Position numbers and translations under genes: made by a program
The notes under the pieces: generated by a model
The model's input: only the letters and a program-made list of their open reading frames with translations
What the model was told of the DNA's origin: nothing
The model's database searches: none
Shown here: one piece after another, positions 35,295-46,364 of the stretch
How the letters are laid out: every line of letters starts with the position of its first letter
Position numbering within the stretch: position 1 is the first letter of the stretch
Assembly (NCBI RefSeq): GCF_003201355.1
Contig: NZ_QICL01000026.1
Span: 1-64,000, forward strand
Direction of reading: 5' to 3'
DNA length: 64,000 nt
Source of the DNA: Indolivaga alginatilytica
GTDB taxonomy: Bacteria; Bacteroidota; Bacteroidia; Bacteroidales; Dysgonomonadaceae

Positions 35295-36630
35295 TTTTTT
35301 TCGCTTTAATATGATCCTCAATTCTTCTTTCTATATCATTTTTCAATCCCCATCTTTTTTTCAGAAGTGATTTGTTTTTTTGCAGAATGAGAAGCTGTTG
35401 AATTAATTCAATATTATCAGGACAATCACTACAAACTTCTTTAAGAAGCTTGGATTCTAGCTCGAATTTTTCATTTTGGTCTTTCATATCTAGAGTTTTG
35501 TTATAAACTGTATTATAAATAAAGGAGACACTATTTTCAAAATTAAAATCTCGATACCAATTTACTTGAATCGCAATAAGTTCTTGGTCTGTTATTAGTT
35601 CTATTTTTGAATCAATATCTTGTAAATCTCTTTGAATAATTAATAGTCGTTCAAGAATACTTGTTCTATACTCATATGTATATGTTCCCATGTCATTAAT
35701 TGCAGGACTACCATCACGACGAGTAGGCATTCTGTTATTTAGAGTATTGCGCTCATTCACTAAAGCTTCTCTAAAGTCATAGAGAGGCCTCATCCATTCT
35801 CGTCCGTTATTTATAAGTGATCTCATAGATTTGTCATCTTTCACTACTGTACAAGTCCAACAACCAAATCTACTTTGTCCACAAGAACCATGACTTTTGT
35901 CTGTAACAACTGTAGGGCACTCATAATCATCAGCACTTGCATCCATATATATGCCAAATAATTTAGAATTATCTGCACCCCAAGGAGACGGCATTGCATT
36001 AATTATATACCAAATCTCTTCAAGGAGTAATTCTTTTATTGGAGCATAAACATATGTGTTTTTATGTAATGTATGTTTTGTTAATCTTTTGCCTCGTATC
36101 TCATGTTTCTTTATTGATCTAGCTCGACTTGCACTCTCATCACTACGAGTTCCAATTAAAATTATAGCTTCACCATTCTCATCAACCTGTTCTATGATAA
36201 AACGAGAAGTGGGTTTAATTTTTAATTTTTCAGTACACCATCTAAAGGCGTTATTTGGAACTGGATAACCTTTACCTATGATGTTTACCCAAAAAGAATC
36301 TTCTAATCGAGGAATTGTTTTTCTAACGAAGATCGGAAGATCTTGTTCTCTTGCTGCTATCTCTATTTTGTCTAAGACTTCATTTACATATGATGCAATA
36401 ATGGGGTTCTCAACCATTGTATCATTGCAGATAACATAAATAGGTCTTCTCAACTGAAAAGGAAGAGGGATCTCTTCTTTTATTCTTAATAAAGCCTTCC
36501 AAACTAAAGTCAAAAGAACAGTTGAATCCTTTCCTCCACTAAAACCTATAATCCAAGGTTTATAGCTAGTATCAGCATAAAGATATTGATCTAAAATTTC
36601 GTTAGTTATATATTCTATTCTTTTTGACAT
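35275..36630 (-). CDS. dndC: DNA sulfur modification protein DndC (PAPS reductase family)
   Basis: 451 residues. The PP-loop motif GFSGGKDSTVLL (SGGKDS at 31-36) and the cysteine cluster CGQSRFGCWTC, which would hold the iron-sulfur cluster, are both present. The family block AFRWCTEKLKIKPTSRFI also fits DndC. It activates the DNA backbone and receives sulfur from a cysteine desulfurase. No dndA is encoded nearby, so a host IscS-type enzyme is presumably used. It is the first gene of the operon. Confidence 0.94.
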   Translation of the reverse strand: MSKRIEYITNEILDQYLYADTSYKPWIIGFSGGKDSTVLLTLVWKALLRIKEEIPLPFQLRRPIYVICNDTMVENPIIASYVNEVLDKIEIAAREQDLPIFVRKTIPRLEDSFWVNIIGKGYPVPNNAFRWCTEKLKIKPTSRFIIEQVDENGEAIILIGTRSDESASRARSIKKHEIRGKRLTKHTLHKNTYVYAPIKELLLEEIWYIINAMPSPWGADNSKLFGIYMDASADDYECPTVVTDKSHGSCGQSRFGCWTCTVVKDDKSMRSLINNGREWMRPLYDFREALVNERNTLNNRMPTRRDGSPAINDMGTYTYEYRTSILERLLIIQRDLQDIDSKIELITDQELIAIQVNWYRDFNFENSVSFIYNTVYNKTLDMKDQNEKFELESKLLKEVCSDCPDNIELIQQLLILQKNKSLLKKRWGLKNDIERRIEDHIKAKKNANKKN

Positions 36631-36661
36631 TATTATATGATCATTTCTTGATATTAACGAA

Positions 36662-36669
36662 CAAAAATA
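36662..36669 (-). promoter_or_regulatory. -7 box (TATTTTTG) of the dnd operon
   Basis: On the minus strand TATTTTTG lies 32 bp before the dndC start. It is the only consensus -7 box found upstream of the six-gene operon. Confidence 0.5.
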
Positions 36670-36753
36670 ACAAAACTAATTCAAATGGAGACCATTAAAT
36701 GTACTATTACTGTAAAAGGTTATCATTGTAATTCCTTATAATATAATCCCAGA

Positions 36754-36785
36754 CATCAGATGACACCAGATGTCATCTGATGACA
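36754..36785. promoter_or_regulatory. TGTCATCTGATGACA operator-like repeat, copy 2, with 12-bp hairpin
   Basis: CATCAGATGACA (36754-36765) and TGTCATCTGATG (36771-36782) form a perfect 12-bp stem. The palindrome TGTCATCTGATGACA (36771-36785) overlaps it. The mob/tra intergenic region has the same palindrome with one base changed (22034-22048). It sits between the divergent dnd operon and the DUF3945-like gene. Confidence 0.5.
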
Positions 36786-36871
36786 GTTGTCTAAAAACTA
36801 ACGATCTACACATCTTTTCATTCTAATTTTAGTGAAGCATTACTATTGATGCACCACTAATTTCCTATTTT

Positions 36872-38263
36872 ATGAATGAAAAAGTAAACGACCAAGAAAT
36901 TCTGCTGGTCACAGAAAAAGACAATAATGAAGTAAAAGCTGTAACGGGTCTCAACGAAGACGGAACACCCAAGACCGTCAAGCCCACCAAGGAGAATGAA
37001 CCCGATTTCTTAAAAATCGACAAGAATGCCGATGTCCTAGAAAACTTCTTCAAAAACTTCCTGAGCCAGTGTAAAGATCCAACACACTTCAACTTCTTCA
37101 AGATTCCTTCGGATATGATTGAGAGCATTACACCCGTTCTCAAAGAGATGCTAAACAATCCCGAAAGCCCATCCAACAAAGAGTTTATCGATCAGTATAA
37201 AGTATTACCCGAAGCTTTTGCACCCCAAGCATATCAGGCATTAGACGAATCCCGTATCAATTGGGATCAGTTAGCCCAACTCGGAATCACGAAAGAGAAA
37301 CTAGAAAAATCGGGCAGCTTGGAACCTATGCTCAATTGGCAGAAATCCCCAGTACTTGTAACCATCAAAACCGAAGCATTGGGCGAGTCTGTTTATTCAG
37401 ATGCCCGTTTGTCTTTTCGGGAAGATGCAGAGGGTAATCTCAAATTGCGTATTCATAACATCCGCAATGCACCCGAACTCAACTATCCTTTTATGGGAGC
37501 AACCTTTACACAACAGGATAAAGACAATCTTCGCCAAACTGGCAACGCAGGACGATTGATTGAAATCGAACCTAAAGAGGGCATGAAGATGCAGGCGTTT
37601 GTCTCCGTTGATAAACTGACCAACGAATTGGTTGCTCTTCGAGCCGATAAGATAAAAATACCCGATGATTACAAAGGGGTGGTTTTGAGCAATGAGCAAA
37701 AGAAAGATTTAGCCGAAGGCAAAGGCGTGTATCTGGAGGATATGAAATCGAAAAAAGACACCTTGTTCAGTGCCACCATACAAGTGAATGCAGATCGAAG
37801 GAGTCTTGAGATACTTTTTCTCAACAATCCCAAGCAAAGCCAGTCCCAAAAACAAGCAGAAGAACAGAATGATGTACCTAAAACTTTTCGCAAGAAAGAA
37901 TTAACCGAAGATCAGCGGGCAAGTTTAACCGAAGGTAAAACTGTTTATGTGAGCGACCTAAAAGACCGAAACGGTAAAAACTACAATGGCTATATCACTT
38001 GGAAGCCAGATGACCGCAAAACTGATTTCATGTTTCCGACAGACTATAAGAAAGCCTTAGAACAAGGAATTGTAAAACCTGACGACAGACATCAAGTACA
38101 AGTCGCCGTTAATTCGGAAGGGAAGACTAACGAAGCGACAAAGAAAGTGAAAGAACCATTAGTACAAGGGCAAACTGCTCCAACCGAGAAACAAAAAGAG
38201 AAGCAGGAGAATAAGCAAGAACAGGAAGAATCCCAACAACAATCCCGAGGGGTCAGAAGATAA
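36872..38263 (+). CDS. DUF4099/DUF3945-type ICE protein
   Basis: 463 residues. The middle has two copies of the DUF3945 unit, recognisable by LSNEQKKDLAEGKGVYLEDM and LTEDQRASLTEGKTVYVSDL. The N-terminal domain includes WDQLAQLGITKEKLEKSG, as in DUF4099. The C terminus is a low-complexity Q/E/K tail. Such proteins sit beside DUF1896 and the giant methylase-helicase in Bacteroides conjugative elements; their role is unknown, possibly in single-strand replication or topology. Confidence 0.8.
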   Translation: MNEKVNDQEILLVTEKDNNEVKAVTGLNEDGTPKTVKPTKENEPDFLKIDKNADVLENFFKNFLSQCKDPTHFNFFKIPSDMIESITPVLKEMLNNPESPSNKEFIDQYKVLPEAFAPQAYQALDESRINWDQLAQLGITKEKLEKSGSLEPMLNWQKSPVLVTIKTEALGESVYSDARLSFREDAEGNLKLRIHNIRNAPELNYPFMGATFTQQDKDNLRQTGNAGRLIEIEPKEGMKMQAFVSVDKLTNELVALRADKIKIPDDYKGVVLSNEQKKDLAEGKGVYLEDMKSKKDTLFSATIQVNADRRSLEILFLNNPKQSQSQKQAEEQNDVPKTFRKKELTEDQRASLTEGKTVYVSDLKDRNGKNYNGYITWKPDDRKTDFMFPTDYKKALEQGIVKPDDRHQVQVAVNSEGKTNEATKKVKEPLVQGQTAPTEKQKEKQENKQEQEESQQQSRGVRR

Positions 38264-38339
38264 AATCTGTATATTTACCACTGATTTCTACAATTTTACT
38301 ATCATAGGCAACTATCTGTATCGGGAGGTACTTTGGTGG

Positions 38340-38466
38340 ACTTGTAAAATTGGAAATTTAGTGGAGGCACTTGGGATGGAAAACCCAAGTGCCGTTCTGC
38401 TTTCTATAAGCAATTTTTCTATACCACAGTACAAAAAACGGTCTTTCGACCTCCACTAATTTCCGC
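38340..38466. repeat. Inverted pair of GGAAATTAGTGGA hairpin repeats
   Basis: Copy 2 (plus) is ACTTGTAAAATTGGAAATTT, then AGTGGAGG, then the 10-bp hairpin GGCACTTGGG/CCCAAGTGCC (38366-38393). Copy 3 (minus, 38466 to 38430) is GGAAATTAGTGGAGGTC, then GAAAGACCGTTTTTTG. The outer arms GGAAATTTAGTGGAGG and CCTCCACTAATTTCC make the whole 127-bp segment an inverted repeat. It fills the gap before the DUF1896-like gene. Confidence 0.6.
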
Positions 38467-38470
38467 AATA

Positions 38471-38908
38471 ATGAAATCTAAGAATAACCTAAAGGAGTTG
38501 TCCTATTATGGACTATTGCTCCGTTCATACCTCAAAGAAAGCCATCCTGAGAAGGCTGATGATTTTCAATATATTAAATCTCGCTCCGACATTGCTGCGG
38601 AAACTTACTCTAATGCCATAAAGGACGGATATTCACACGACAGAGCCGCAGAAATGGCCAGTCAATCTTTATATTCCGGATTACTGTTTTCCAAATTCGA
38701 TACTATCCGCAATATTCTTTGGGAGGAATTTTCCTATATCCCCGAAAACGAAGTCGATCAAAAAGTTTTAGCCTTATTACCGCTATGCGAAGAGGTCTTT
38801 GCCGGATACAATCTACATGATGAGTTTGCCTATTCTTCCGAATACGATCAACTCTATACAGAACTGGTTGGACTAATTGATATTTGGGAGGAAGAAAATG
38901 AGCTATAA
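38471..38908 (+). CDS. DUF1896-like protein
   Basis: 145 residues, helical and acidic, starting [26 protein letters not shown]. The segments [27 protein letters not shown] and [13 protein letters not shown] are the DUF1896 pattern. Consistently found just before the large methylase-helicase gene in CTnDOT-like elements, which it overlaps by 11 bp. Function unknown. Confidence 0.85.
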   Translation: MKSKNNLKELSYYGLLLRSYLKESHPEKADDFQYIKSRSDIAAETYSNAIKDGYSHDRAAEMASQSLYSGLLFSKFDTIRNILWEEFSYIPENEVDQKVLALLPLCEEVFAGYNLHDEFAYSSEYDQLYTELVGLIDIWEEENEL

Positions 38909-41900
38909 TAAAAAGGCTCATCTCAGAGCCAATATTGATGCCATTCAAGTGGTATTTACTCTTGACAGAGAACAAAGATCAGCCACAGAGATAGAACAAG
39001 ACTTACTATTCAATTATTCAGGATTTGGAGGACTCAAATGTGTTCTCAATCCTGTAAATAGTCTAGCCGATACCGTTCACTGGGCAAAATCAGAGTTAGA
39101 ACTGTTTCCAATGGTTGCCGAACTGCATCGGGTTATCAAAGATAATACGAGTTCAGAACCAGAGTATAAACAATATATGAACAGCATAAAGAACTCTGTG
39201 CTAACCGCTTTCTATACACCACCCTTGGTTGTGCAAACTCTAGCCGATGCTTTCAAGGATAACGATGTGCAGATAAATAGCCTATTGGACCCATCGGCAG
39301 GCATGGGCGAGTTTTCCTCTGCATTCTCCTTTCGTTATCTCAAGGCTGATATTATGAATTTTGAAAAAGATTTGCTTACAGGTAAAATGTTATCTCATAT
39401 CAATCCTGACGACAAAGTTATAATTGATGGTTTTGAAACGATCGAAAGTCGTTACAACAATCATTTCGATGTTGTTACATCCAATATACCTTTTGGCGAA
39501 ATGAGCGTTTTCGATGCGGAGTTTATGAAAACAGATAAGCTGCATCGGGATTCCACACGAGCGATTCACAATTATTTCTTTATCAAAGGTGTAGAAACAC
39601 TTCGGGAAGGAGGAGTTATGGCATTCATAACTTCACAGGGAGTATTGAATTCGCCGAATAACCAAGCCGTCAGAAAATGGCTGATGGATAATACAAGCCT
39701 TGTATCTGCAATCCGCCTGCCGAATAACTTGTTTGTCGAAAATGCAGGAACAGAAGTGGGCAGTGATTTAATTATTCTACAAAAGAACACAGCAAAACAA
39801 GAACTTACCAAAAACGAGAAACTATTTCTTACCACTTATAATCTTTCATCCGGAGTAACTATTAACAGCAGTTTTGAAAATCTACAACGGATTGTTCATA
39901 CCAAAGGCTTTACCGATACTGATCCATACGGAAAACCTGCACAAATATTTATTCACGATGGAGGAGTAGAAGGTATTGCGACAGATATGAAAAAGATGCT
40001 GAATGCAGACTTCTCTCAGAATCTTGATTTGAATCTATACTATAAACATTCAGCTCAGAATCAAAAAGCGAATCAAAATACACCTACATTGAATAGAGGT
40101 TCAGAACCAGTAGAGAATAAATCCAAAGCGATCGAACTTAATGTGTCGCAACCAACCATGTCGTTATACGATTTGTTTGGATTTTCCGAGCAAGAGCGGA
40201 CACAGATTAAACCAGGCAGAGGCAAAAAGCAGATACCATCACCCAATCAGAAACCTGTTCAATTAAGCTTATTCTCTAATAATAGAGAAGAGAAAAAGGT
40301 CGAACCCCAAGTTCAACAGCCAAAAGTAGAGATACCCAAACCATCTATGGAGCTTCGTCCATTCACAGGGAAATTGGAAAGCTACAATAAACAAGGTTCT
40401 TTGGTCAAGGACAATGAACAAATTGGTTATCTAAAAGAACGCTACCGATCTGATGCGATGTTTCAGCCTCTGGATTTACCTAGTATGCAACAAGCAAAGA
40501 TTGGCAGATATATTGAGTTACGATATGCTTACCACAATCTATACGATTATGAAGCGAAACACTTAGAGGAAGAGCCGACCTTGCGTAAGAATCTAAATAA
40601 TTCCTATGACTCTTTTGTCAGGTTATATGGTAATCTGAATGACAAGAAAAATATTGACATTGCCAAAATGGATACAGCAGGCGATGCTATTCTTGCTTTG
40701 GAACGCCGAATAGATGGCAAACTCAAAAAGGCGGATATATTTCAAAAGCCTGTAACCTTTAATCCCGATGAGATAAAACACGCCGAAACTTCTCGTGAAG
40801 CCTTAGTCGCTTCCCTCAACAAATATGGAGAGATTCGATTGGAATATATGACTTCACTCTTGGATAATAAGGACAGAGAGGAGGTTCTTAAAGACTTGGA
40901 GGGACAAATCTACTTCAACCCCATGTTGCAAAACTATGAAATACGTGACAAGTTTATTGCAGGTAATGTGATCGAAAAGTCAACCCAAGTGAAGCAGTAT
41001 GCCGATAATCATCCCGATGATTTACCCACACAAGCATCTCTCAAAGCCTTACAGGAATCCATTCCCGAACCAATACGTTTTGCCGAATTAGATTTCAACT
41101 TCGGAGAACGATGGATACCGATGCAAATCTATCGGGATTATGCAGCCCAACTCTTTGATACCAATGTTGATATCGAATATTATGCTTCCCGTGATGATTT
41201 CACCGTCAAAGCAGATAGGAGTAATCTCATTATCAATGAAAAATTTGCCGTGCAAAGCGAAAAGCAACTCTTTACGGGTATTCATCTGATGAAGCATGCT
41301 TTGCTAAATACTTCTCCCAATATCACAAAAACTGTTCAAATGACAGATAAGGAGGGAGAGACTAAAAATGTAAAGGTTGCCGATCCCGAAGCCATACAGT
41401 TAGCCAATTCTAAAATTGATGAGATACGAAACGGATTTACCGATTGGCTGAATGACCAATCGCCCGACTTCCAAAACAAGTTAGCAGACCGATACAATCA
41501 GAAGTTCAATTGTTATGTGCGTCCACAATATGATGGATCTCATCAAACTTTTCCCGGACTGGATTTAAAAGCATTGGGTATTGTCGATTTATATCCCAGT
41601 CAAAAAGATTGTATCTGGATGCAGAAACTGATGGGTGGCGGAATTGCGGACCATGAAGTAGGAGGAGGGAAGACTCTCATTATGTGTATTGCTGCGTACG
41701 AAATGAAACGGTTGGGGTTGGCAAACAAACCGATGATTCTCGGACTCAAAGCCAATGTACACGAAATAGCAGCTACATTTAAAACAGCTTATCCCAATGC
41801 TAAGATTCTATATCCCGGCAAAGAAGACTTTACTCCAAGCAAGCGGATCAAGATTTTCAATGATATAAAGAATAACAATTGGGACGCTGTTATTCTTACT

Positions 41901-44291
41901 CACGACCAATTCGGCAAACTGCCACAATCTCCCGAAATGCAACAGAAAATCTTTCGTGCCGAATTGGATTCAGTAGAAGAAAATCTGAGAGTATTGGAGA
42001 TGACAACAGGCAAATCTGCATCTAAACGTATGTTGCGAGGCTTGGAGGTACGCAAACAAAATTTAGAAGTAAAACTAAGTGTGCTTGCTGATACTATAAA
42101 GAACCGCACAGACGATGTGGTAGATTTTAAGATGATGGGCATAGATCACTTATTTGTAGACGAGAGTCATCAATTTAAAAACTTAACATTTACCACACGC
42201 CACGACCGTGTAGCAGGATTAGGCAATCCCGAAGGCAGCCAAAGAGCTTTGAATATGCTCTTTGCTGTTCGTACGATACAAGAACGTACAGGCAAAGATT
42301 TAGGTGCAACATTTCTTTCAGGTACAACCATATCCAATTCATTAACTGAGCTTTATTTACTATTTAAATACTTGCGACCGAAAGAACTCGAGAATCAGGG
42401 TATTAATTCGTTTGATGCGTGGGCAGCTATCTATGCGAAGAAAACAACCGATTATGAGTTCTCGGTTACAAACCAAATTGTACAGAAAGAACGTTTCCGT
42501 TATTTTATCAAAGTCCCCGAGTTGGCGAACTTCTATGCAGAGATTACCGATTTTCGTACAGCTAGGGATATTGGTATTGACAGACCCGAGAAAAACGAAA
42601 TACTGTATAATATACCACCTACGCCACAACAGGAGATATTTATTCAAAAGCTAATGGAGTTTGCCAAAACGGGTGATGCAACTTTGTTGGGAAGAGAACC
42701 ATTGTCCGAAAGTGAGGAAAAAGCAAAGATGCTTATTGCGACGGACTATGCCCGGAAAATGTCATTGGATATGCGGATGATTAGTCAGCATTATGGCGAC
42801 CATATCGACAACAAAGCATCGCACTGTGCAGCTAATATCGCAGCGTATTATAAAAAATACAACGAAGATAAAGGTACTCAGTTTGTATTCTCTGATTTGG
42901 GAACATACAAGCCAAACGAATGGAACCCATATTCCGAGATAAAGCGAAAGTTGGTAGAGGATCATAATATACCTGCTCACGAAATACGTTTTATTCAGGA
43001 AGCCAAGACAGATAATGCCCGTAAAGCAATGATTGACGGAATGAACGAAGGGCGTATTCGTATTATCTTCGGTTCTACATCTATGTTGGGAACAGGCGTT
43101 AATGCTCAGAAACGTGCTGTTGCCGTTCATCATTTGGACACGCCGTGGCGACCCTCTGATTTACAGCAGCGGGATGGTAGAGCGATACGAAAAGGCAATG
43201 AAATAGCTAAAGAGTTTGCCGGAAACAAGGTGGATGTGATCATTTATGCGGTAGAGAAAAGTCTGGATTCGTACAAGTTCAATCTGTTGCAGAATAAACA
43301 GACTTTTATTAATCAGTTAAAGAATAACAGCTTAGGTAGCCGTACCATTGATGAGGGCAGTATGGATGAAAGTTCGGGCATGAATTTCTCGGAATATGTT
43401 GCTATTCTCTCCGGTAATACCGATTTGTTGGAGAAAGCCAAACTAGAGAAGAAAATCAATGCTTTGGAGAGTGAGAAAAAAGGTTTTGTCAAAAGCAAGT
43501 CTTCAGCTACATTCAAGTTTGAAGATAGTACCCGAACCATTGACGGAAATACACAGCTGATTAATAAAATGACAAAAGATTTAGATGCTTTCAATGGGCG
43601 TGTGCAAGTGGATAAGGAGGGTAATAAACTCAACCCTATAAAATTGGATGGTGTAAATTCTTCTGACCCTAAAATTATTGGCGAGAAACTGAACAAGCTG
43701 TCTGATAATGCCCGAACCAATAACGAATACTTTGTTATTGGCGAATTGTATGGTTTTAAGTTGATTGTCAAAACCGAAGAAAGCCAAAAGGAAGGATCGT
43801 TGTTTAAAGACAATCGATTCTTTATAGAAGGGGAGGGAGGTATTAAATACAACTACAACAATGGTCATATTGCTACTGATCCGAAGTTGGCATCAATGAA
43901 TTTTCTGAATGCCCTGGAACGTATACCCAAATTGATTGAGAAATACCAAACGGATAATGAACGTTTATCGAAGGATCTGCCTATTCTCAAGGAGGTTCTT
44001 GATTCTACTTTCCGAAAAGAGCCGGAGCTAAAGGACTTGAAAACTCAATTGATTGCTTTGGATAGGCAAATTCTGTTGACTCTTACAACTAAAGATGAGC
44101 CGAAACAAGATGCACAGGTAGTAGAGTCTACTCCCAAACCTCTTGTCTCAAATAATATCCTTCGCTCTGGTCAGCCTATGAGTATTAAGGAGATTATTGA
44201 TAGTAATCGGGAGCGGATATTAATTGGAAGGGTTGATACTAATCTAAAGAAAGATGAAGATGATAAGCCCTATAGAGGAATGAGAATGTAA
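38898..44291 (+). CDS. Giant N6-adenine methylase-like / SNF2-type helicase protein
   Basis: 1797 residues from the start at 38898 ([17 protein letters not shown]). The N-terminal third has methylase motifs [11 protein letters not shown] (AdoMet binding) and SNIPFGE (N-x-P-F catalytic). The middle and C-terminal parts have helicase motifs: [13 protein letters not shown] (Walker A type), VDESHQFKN (motif II), [10 protein letters not shown], and motif VI-like [16 protein letters not shown] coiled coil follows (about 1510-1720). Proteins of this size and order are hallmarks of Bacteroidales conjugative elements and are suspected to protect incoming element DNA from host restriction. Motifs look intact. 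Confidence 0.9.
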   Translation: MSYNKKAHLRANIDAIQVVFTLDREQRSATEIEQDLLFNYSGFGGLKCVLNPVNSLADTVHWAKSELELFPMVAELHRVIKDNTSSEPEYKQYMNSIKNSVLTAFYTPPLVVQTLADAFKDNDVQINSLLDPSAGMGEFSSAFSFRYLKADIMNFEKDLLTGKMLSHINPDDKVIIDGFETIESRYNNHFDVVTSNIPFGEMSVFDAEFMKTDKLHRDSTRAIHNYFFIKGVETLREGGVMAFITSQGVLNSPNNQAVRKWLMDNTSLVSAIRLPNNLFVENAGTEVGSDLIILQKNTAKQELTKNEKLFLTTYNLSSGVTINSSFENLQRIVHTKGFTDTDPYGKPAQIFIHDGGVEGIATDMKKMLNADFSQNLDLNLYYKHSAQNQKANQNTPTLNRGSEPVENKSKAIELNVSQPTMSLYDLFGFSEQERTQIKPGRGKKQIPSPNQKPVQLSLFSNNREEKKVEPQVQQPKVEIPKPSMELRPFTGKLESYNKQGSLVKDNEQIGYLKERYRSDAMFQPLDLPSMQQAKIGRYIELRYAYHNLYDYEAKHLEEEPTLRKNLNNSYDSFVRLYGNLNDKKNIDIAKMDTAGDAILALERRIDGKLKKADIFQKPVTFNPDEIKHAETSREALVASLNKYGEIRLEYMTSLLDNKDREEVLKDLEGQIYFNPMLQNYEIRDKFIAGNVIEKSTQVKQYADNHPDDLPTQASLKALQESIPEPIRFAELDFNFGERWIPMQIYRDYAAQLFDTNVDIEYYASRDDFTVKADRSNLIINEKFAVQSEKQLFTGIHLMKHALLNTSPNITKTVQMTDKEGETKNVKVADPEAIQLANSKIDEIRNGFTDWLNDQSPDFQNKLADRYNQKFNCYVRPQYDGSHQTFPGLDLKALGIVDLYPSQKDCIWMQKLMGGGIADHEVGGGKTLIMCIAAYEMKRLGLANKPMILGLKANVHEIAATFKTAYPNAKILYPGKEDFTPSKRIKIFNDIKNNNWDAVILTHDQFGKLPQSPEMQQKIFRAELDSVEENLRVLEMTTGKSASKRMLRGLEVRKQNLEVKLSVLADTIKNRTDDVVDFKMMGIDHLFVDESHQFKNLTFTTRHDRVAGLGNPEGSQRALNMLFAVRTIQERTGKDLGATFLSGTTISNSLTELYLLFKYLRPKELENQGINSFDAWAAIYAKKTTDYEFSVTNQIVQKERFRYFIKVPELANFYAEITDFRTARDIGIDRPEKNEILYNIPPTPQQEIFIQKLMEFAKTGDATLLGREPLSESEEKAKMLIATDYARKMSLDMRMISQHYGDHIDNKASHCAANIAAYYKKYNEDKGTQFVFSDLGTYKPNEWNPYSEIKRKLVEDHNIPAHEIRFIQEAKTDNARKAMIDGMNEGRIRIIFGSTSMLGTGVNAQKRAVAVHHLDTPWRPSDLQQRDGRAIRKGNEIAKEFAGNKVDVIIYAVEKSLDSYKFNLLQNKQTFINQLKNNSLGSRTIDEGSMDESSGMNFSEYVAILSGNTDLLEKAKLEKKINALESEKKGFVKSKSSATFKFEDSTRTIDGNTQLINKMTKDLDAFNGRVQVDKEGNKLNPIKLDGVNSSDPKIIGEKLNKLSDNARTNNEYFVIGELYGFKLIVKTEESQKEGSLFKDNRFFIEGEGGIKYNYNNGHIATDPKLASMNFLNALERIPKLIEKYQTDNERLSKDLPILKEVLDSTFRKEPELKDLKTQLIALDRQILLTLTTKDEPKQDAQVVESTPKPLVSNNILRSGQPMSIKEIIDSNRERILIGRVDTNLKKDEDDKPYRGMRM

Positions 44292-44332
44292 TATTATTTG
44301 TACCTTTCGAGAACTTAATAAAACTAAAGCAT

Positions 44333-45214
44333 ATGAATAACATTATACAAAATCTAAAAGGATTAGATCTCTCAAAAAAACCTCAAGATAAGATTAAGGA
44401 AGAACTTAATAAAATAGGTGGACTTGGATTTATTAACACCACATATCATAAAGGTAAAGAAATAGAAAGAGCAGTAAATAATACTACAAAAGAACCTATT
44501 TTCAACACAAAAGATCGTATTTCATATACTCCTCTTGATTGTATTAAGACTTATCAAAGAGCTACCATCCCAAATTCTAAAGAAGAAGTAAGTGATGGGC
44601 TAACAGTGTTTTACGGAGGGGTGTTACCAGAAGATGCTTCAGGATCGGATTTAACTCTTGCCAGAATAATTGCCGCAGCAGAGGCTTGCCCTTTAATTAG
44701 AGATTCCACTTCTGAAGAGAAGGAGAGTTTGCTTACTTTTGGGAAGTGGAGGGTCAAAGAAGATTTAAACTTACTAACCATTGTAGATCCTGCCAAAACA
44801 TATAAACTAGAGAAATTAAATGAGTTAGTAACCCATTATAAGAAAAAACTAGAAAAGGAAGATAAAGATGTTAGTGAAAAAACTAAAAAATTTCTCTCTT
44901 TCATTTCTAGTGAATTTTCTAAGTATGTAAATGCAGAAGAACCCTATAATTATATGATCTCAGCACTTTTTACAGAGATGGTTCTATGTAATGAAAGGAA
45001 TAAAGAGAGAATTGAGGGGATAGTCTATCCAAGCGTCCAAACCGCTGGAGATGGTTTATGTGTTGCAATATTACCTTCATCAATGCATAAATTAGAATTA
45101 ATTAAGGTTCTGCAATCTAAGGTTATTAAAAAGGGAATGAGTATTAGATTAGAAGATATTAAATTTTGTAATGTAACTCCCCCAAATTCTGATTTCGACC
45201 TAAAGGATATATAA
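44333..45214 (+). CDS. Possible RES-domain protein, first gene of a two-gene cassette
   Basis: 293 residues, cytoplasmic. The part from about 60 to 160 (IKTYQRATIPN ... LTVFYGGVLPEDASGS ... IAAAEACPL ... FGKWRVKEDLNLLTIVDP) resembles RES domains. These act as NAD-degrading toxins in toxin-antitoxin and phage-defence loci, with R, Y and E/S as key residues; the correspondence is only approximate. It is one base upstream of the PLD-nuclease gene, so the two form an operon inserted after the methylase-helicase. It could equally be an unrelated family. Confidence 0.4.
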   Translation: MNNIIQNLKGLDLSKKPQDKIKEELNKIGGLGFINTTYHKGKEIERAVNNTTKEPIFNTKDRISYTPLDCIKTYQRATIPNSKEEVSDGLTVFYGGVLPEDASGSDLTLARIIAAAEACPLIRDSTSEEKESLLTFGKWRVKEDLNLLTIVDPAKTYKLEKLNELVTHYKKKLEKEDKDVSEKTKKFLSFISSEFSKYVNAEEPYNYMISALFTEMVLCNERNKERIEGIVYPSVQTAGDGLCVAILPSSMHKLELIKVLQSKVIKKGMSIRLEDIKFCNVTPPNSDFDLKDI

Positions 45215-45215
45215 T

Positions 45216-46286
45216 ATGGAGATTATTAATAACCTTGCCAACACTCATAGGAATAAGATATATTCCTTGTTAACTCAATGTGAAGAAATCATAATTGTTA
45301 GTCCTTTCTTGCTAGAAGATTTCAAGATTATCTTCAACAATCCAATTAATTTTCCATTATTGAGAAAAATAAAATTAGTAACTACTCTAAAACCTAATGA
45401 TTTAGATCAAATACGTAAGATTAGGTCATTCGAGTCATTATTGTCTGTAAATAAGAGTTTTGGAATCGATATTGAAATATCCATAGACAACAAATTGCAT
45501 GGAAAAATATATATCTTTAAATATGTAAATTCAAAAAAGGGAATTATAACATCAGCCAATTTTACCAATCAGGGACTAAATAATAATCATGAGTGGGGAG
45601 TATTAATTTCAGATATTACACATATAGAATTTCTAGAAAGTGAGATTTGGGATTGTGTAGAATACAATAAGTTAGCAAGAAAAGAGATTGAAGCCATTAT
45701 TGAAGAAATTAATAAATATTCTTTTCCAGAAAATCCACAAGAAACACCACTGATAGATATAGATCTTACTACATTGCTAGAATCAAAAAGGAAAAATAAA
45801 ATTGAAATTTTAGAAAATCCAACCTTCTGGATAAAGCCCATAGGAACATCTCAAGACCCAGTCCATTCTGATTGGGTTTTTTCTGAAATAAATACGCATC
45901 TAACTTTTGCAAAATATCCAGCAAGTGTGAATATTGGCGATATTCTTCTTGCGTATGGTGTTGGTGACAGGCGAATTGTTTCCATATATAAAATATCAGA
46001 TCGTTCTTTTAGAATTTCTCAAGAAGAAATAGAGAAAGAACCTTGGCGAGAACGTTGGCCATGGTGTATGCCTTGCGAAAATCTGAGTCCTAAATATGGT
46101 GTTGAGTGGAGTAACTTTAACTTATATATAGGTAGTCTTGCCAGTGAATTTATTCATACAAATCCGACTGAAAATTTAACCTCTAGAAGTCAATCATTGG
46201 GTGGATTGAATTATGGACATGATAAACTTAGATTAAATAAAAAATTCGCGAAATTTATAATTTCGAAGATAGAGAATACAGTTTAA
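45216..46286 (+). CDS. PLD-type nuclease fused to an EVE/PUA-like domain
   Basis: 356 residues. The N-terminal half is a phospholipase-D-like fold: IYSLLTQCEEIIIVSPFL, then the catalytic HGKIYIFK and ITSANFTNQGLNNNHEWGV (the H-x-K ... N ... E signature). The C-terminal half from about residue 200 (FWIKPIGTSQDP ... ASVNIGDILLAYGVGDRRIVSIYKISD) looks like an EVE/PUA domain, a fold that reads modified bases. This pairing is typical of enzymes that cut modified DNA, so it may be a modification-dependent nuclease. The gene starts one base after the stop of the RES-like gene. Confidence 0.7.
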   Translation: MEIINNLANTHRNKIYSLLTQCEEIIIVSPFLLEDFKIIFNNPINFPLLRKIKLVTTLKPNDLDQIRKIRSFESLLSVNKSFGIDIEISIDNKLHGKIYIFKYVNSKKGIITSANFTNQGLNNNHEWGVLISDITHIEFLESEIWDCVEYNKLARKEIEAIIEEINKYSFPENPQETPLIDIDLTTLLESKRKNKIEILENPTFWIKPIGTSQDPVHSDWVFSEINTHLTFAKYPASVNIGDILLAYGVGDRRIVSIYKISDRSFRISQEEIEKEPWRERWPWCMPCENLSPKYGVEWSNFNLYIGSLASEFIHTNPTENLTSRSQSLGGLNYGHDKLRLNKKFAKFIISKIENTV

Positions 46287-46299
46287 TGTATAGAAAACA

Positions 46300-46332
46300 A
46301 ATCCCTTCTTATCATCACGACAGAAAGGGATT
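46300..46332. terminator. Hairpin between converging PLD-nuclease and HTH genes
   Basis: AATCCCTT (46300-46307) pairs with AAGGGATT (46325-46332). On the minus strand the hairpin is followed by TGTTTTC, so it may terminate the HTH gene pair. Confidence 0.5.
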
Positions 46333-46364
46333 CAAAAAACCCAATAAAAATAACAAAACACCAA

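Noticed and set aside
38898-44291. BREX- or DISARM-type defence system based on the methylase-helicase
   Set aside because: The protein is the standard giant ICE protein next to DUF1896 and DUF3945 genes. None of the other BREX or DISARM components is nearby.
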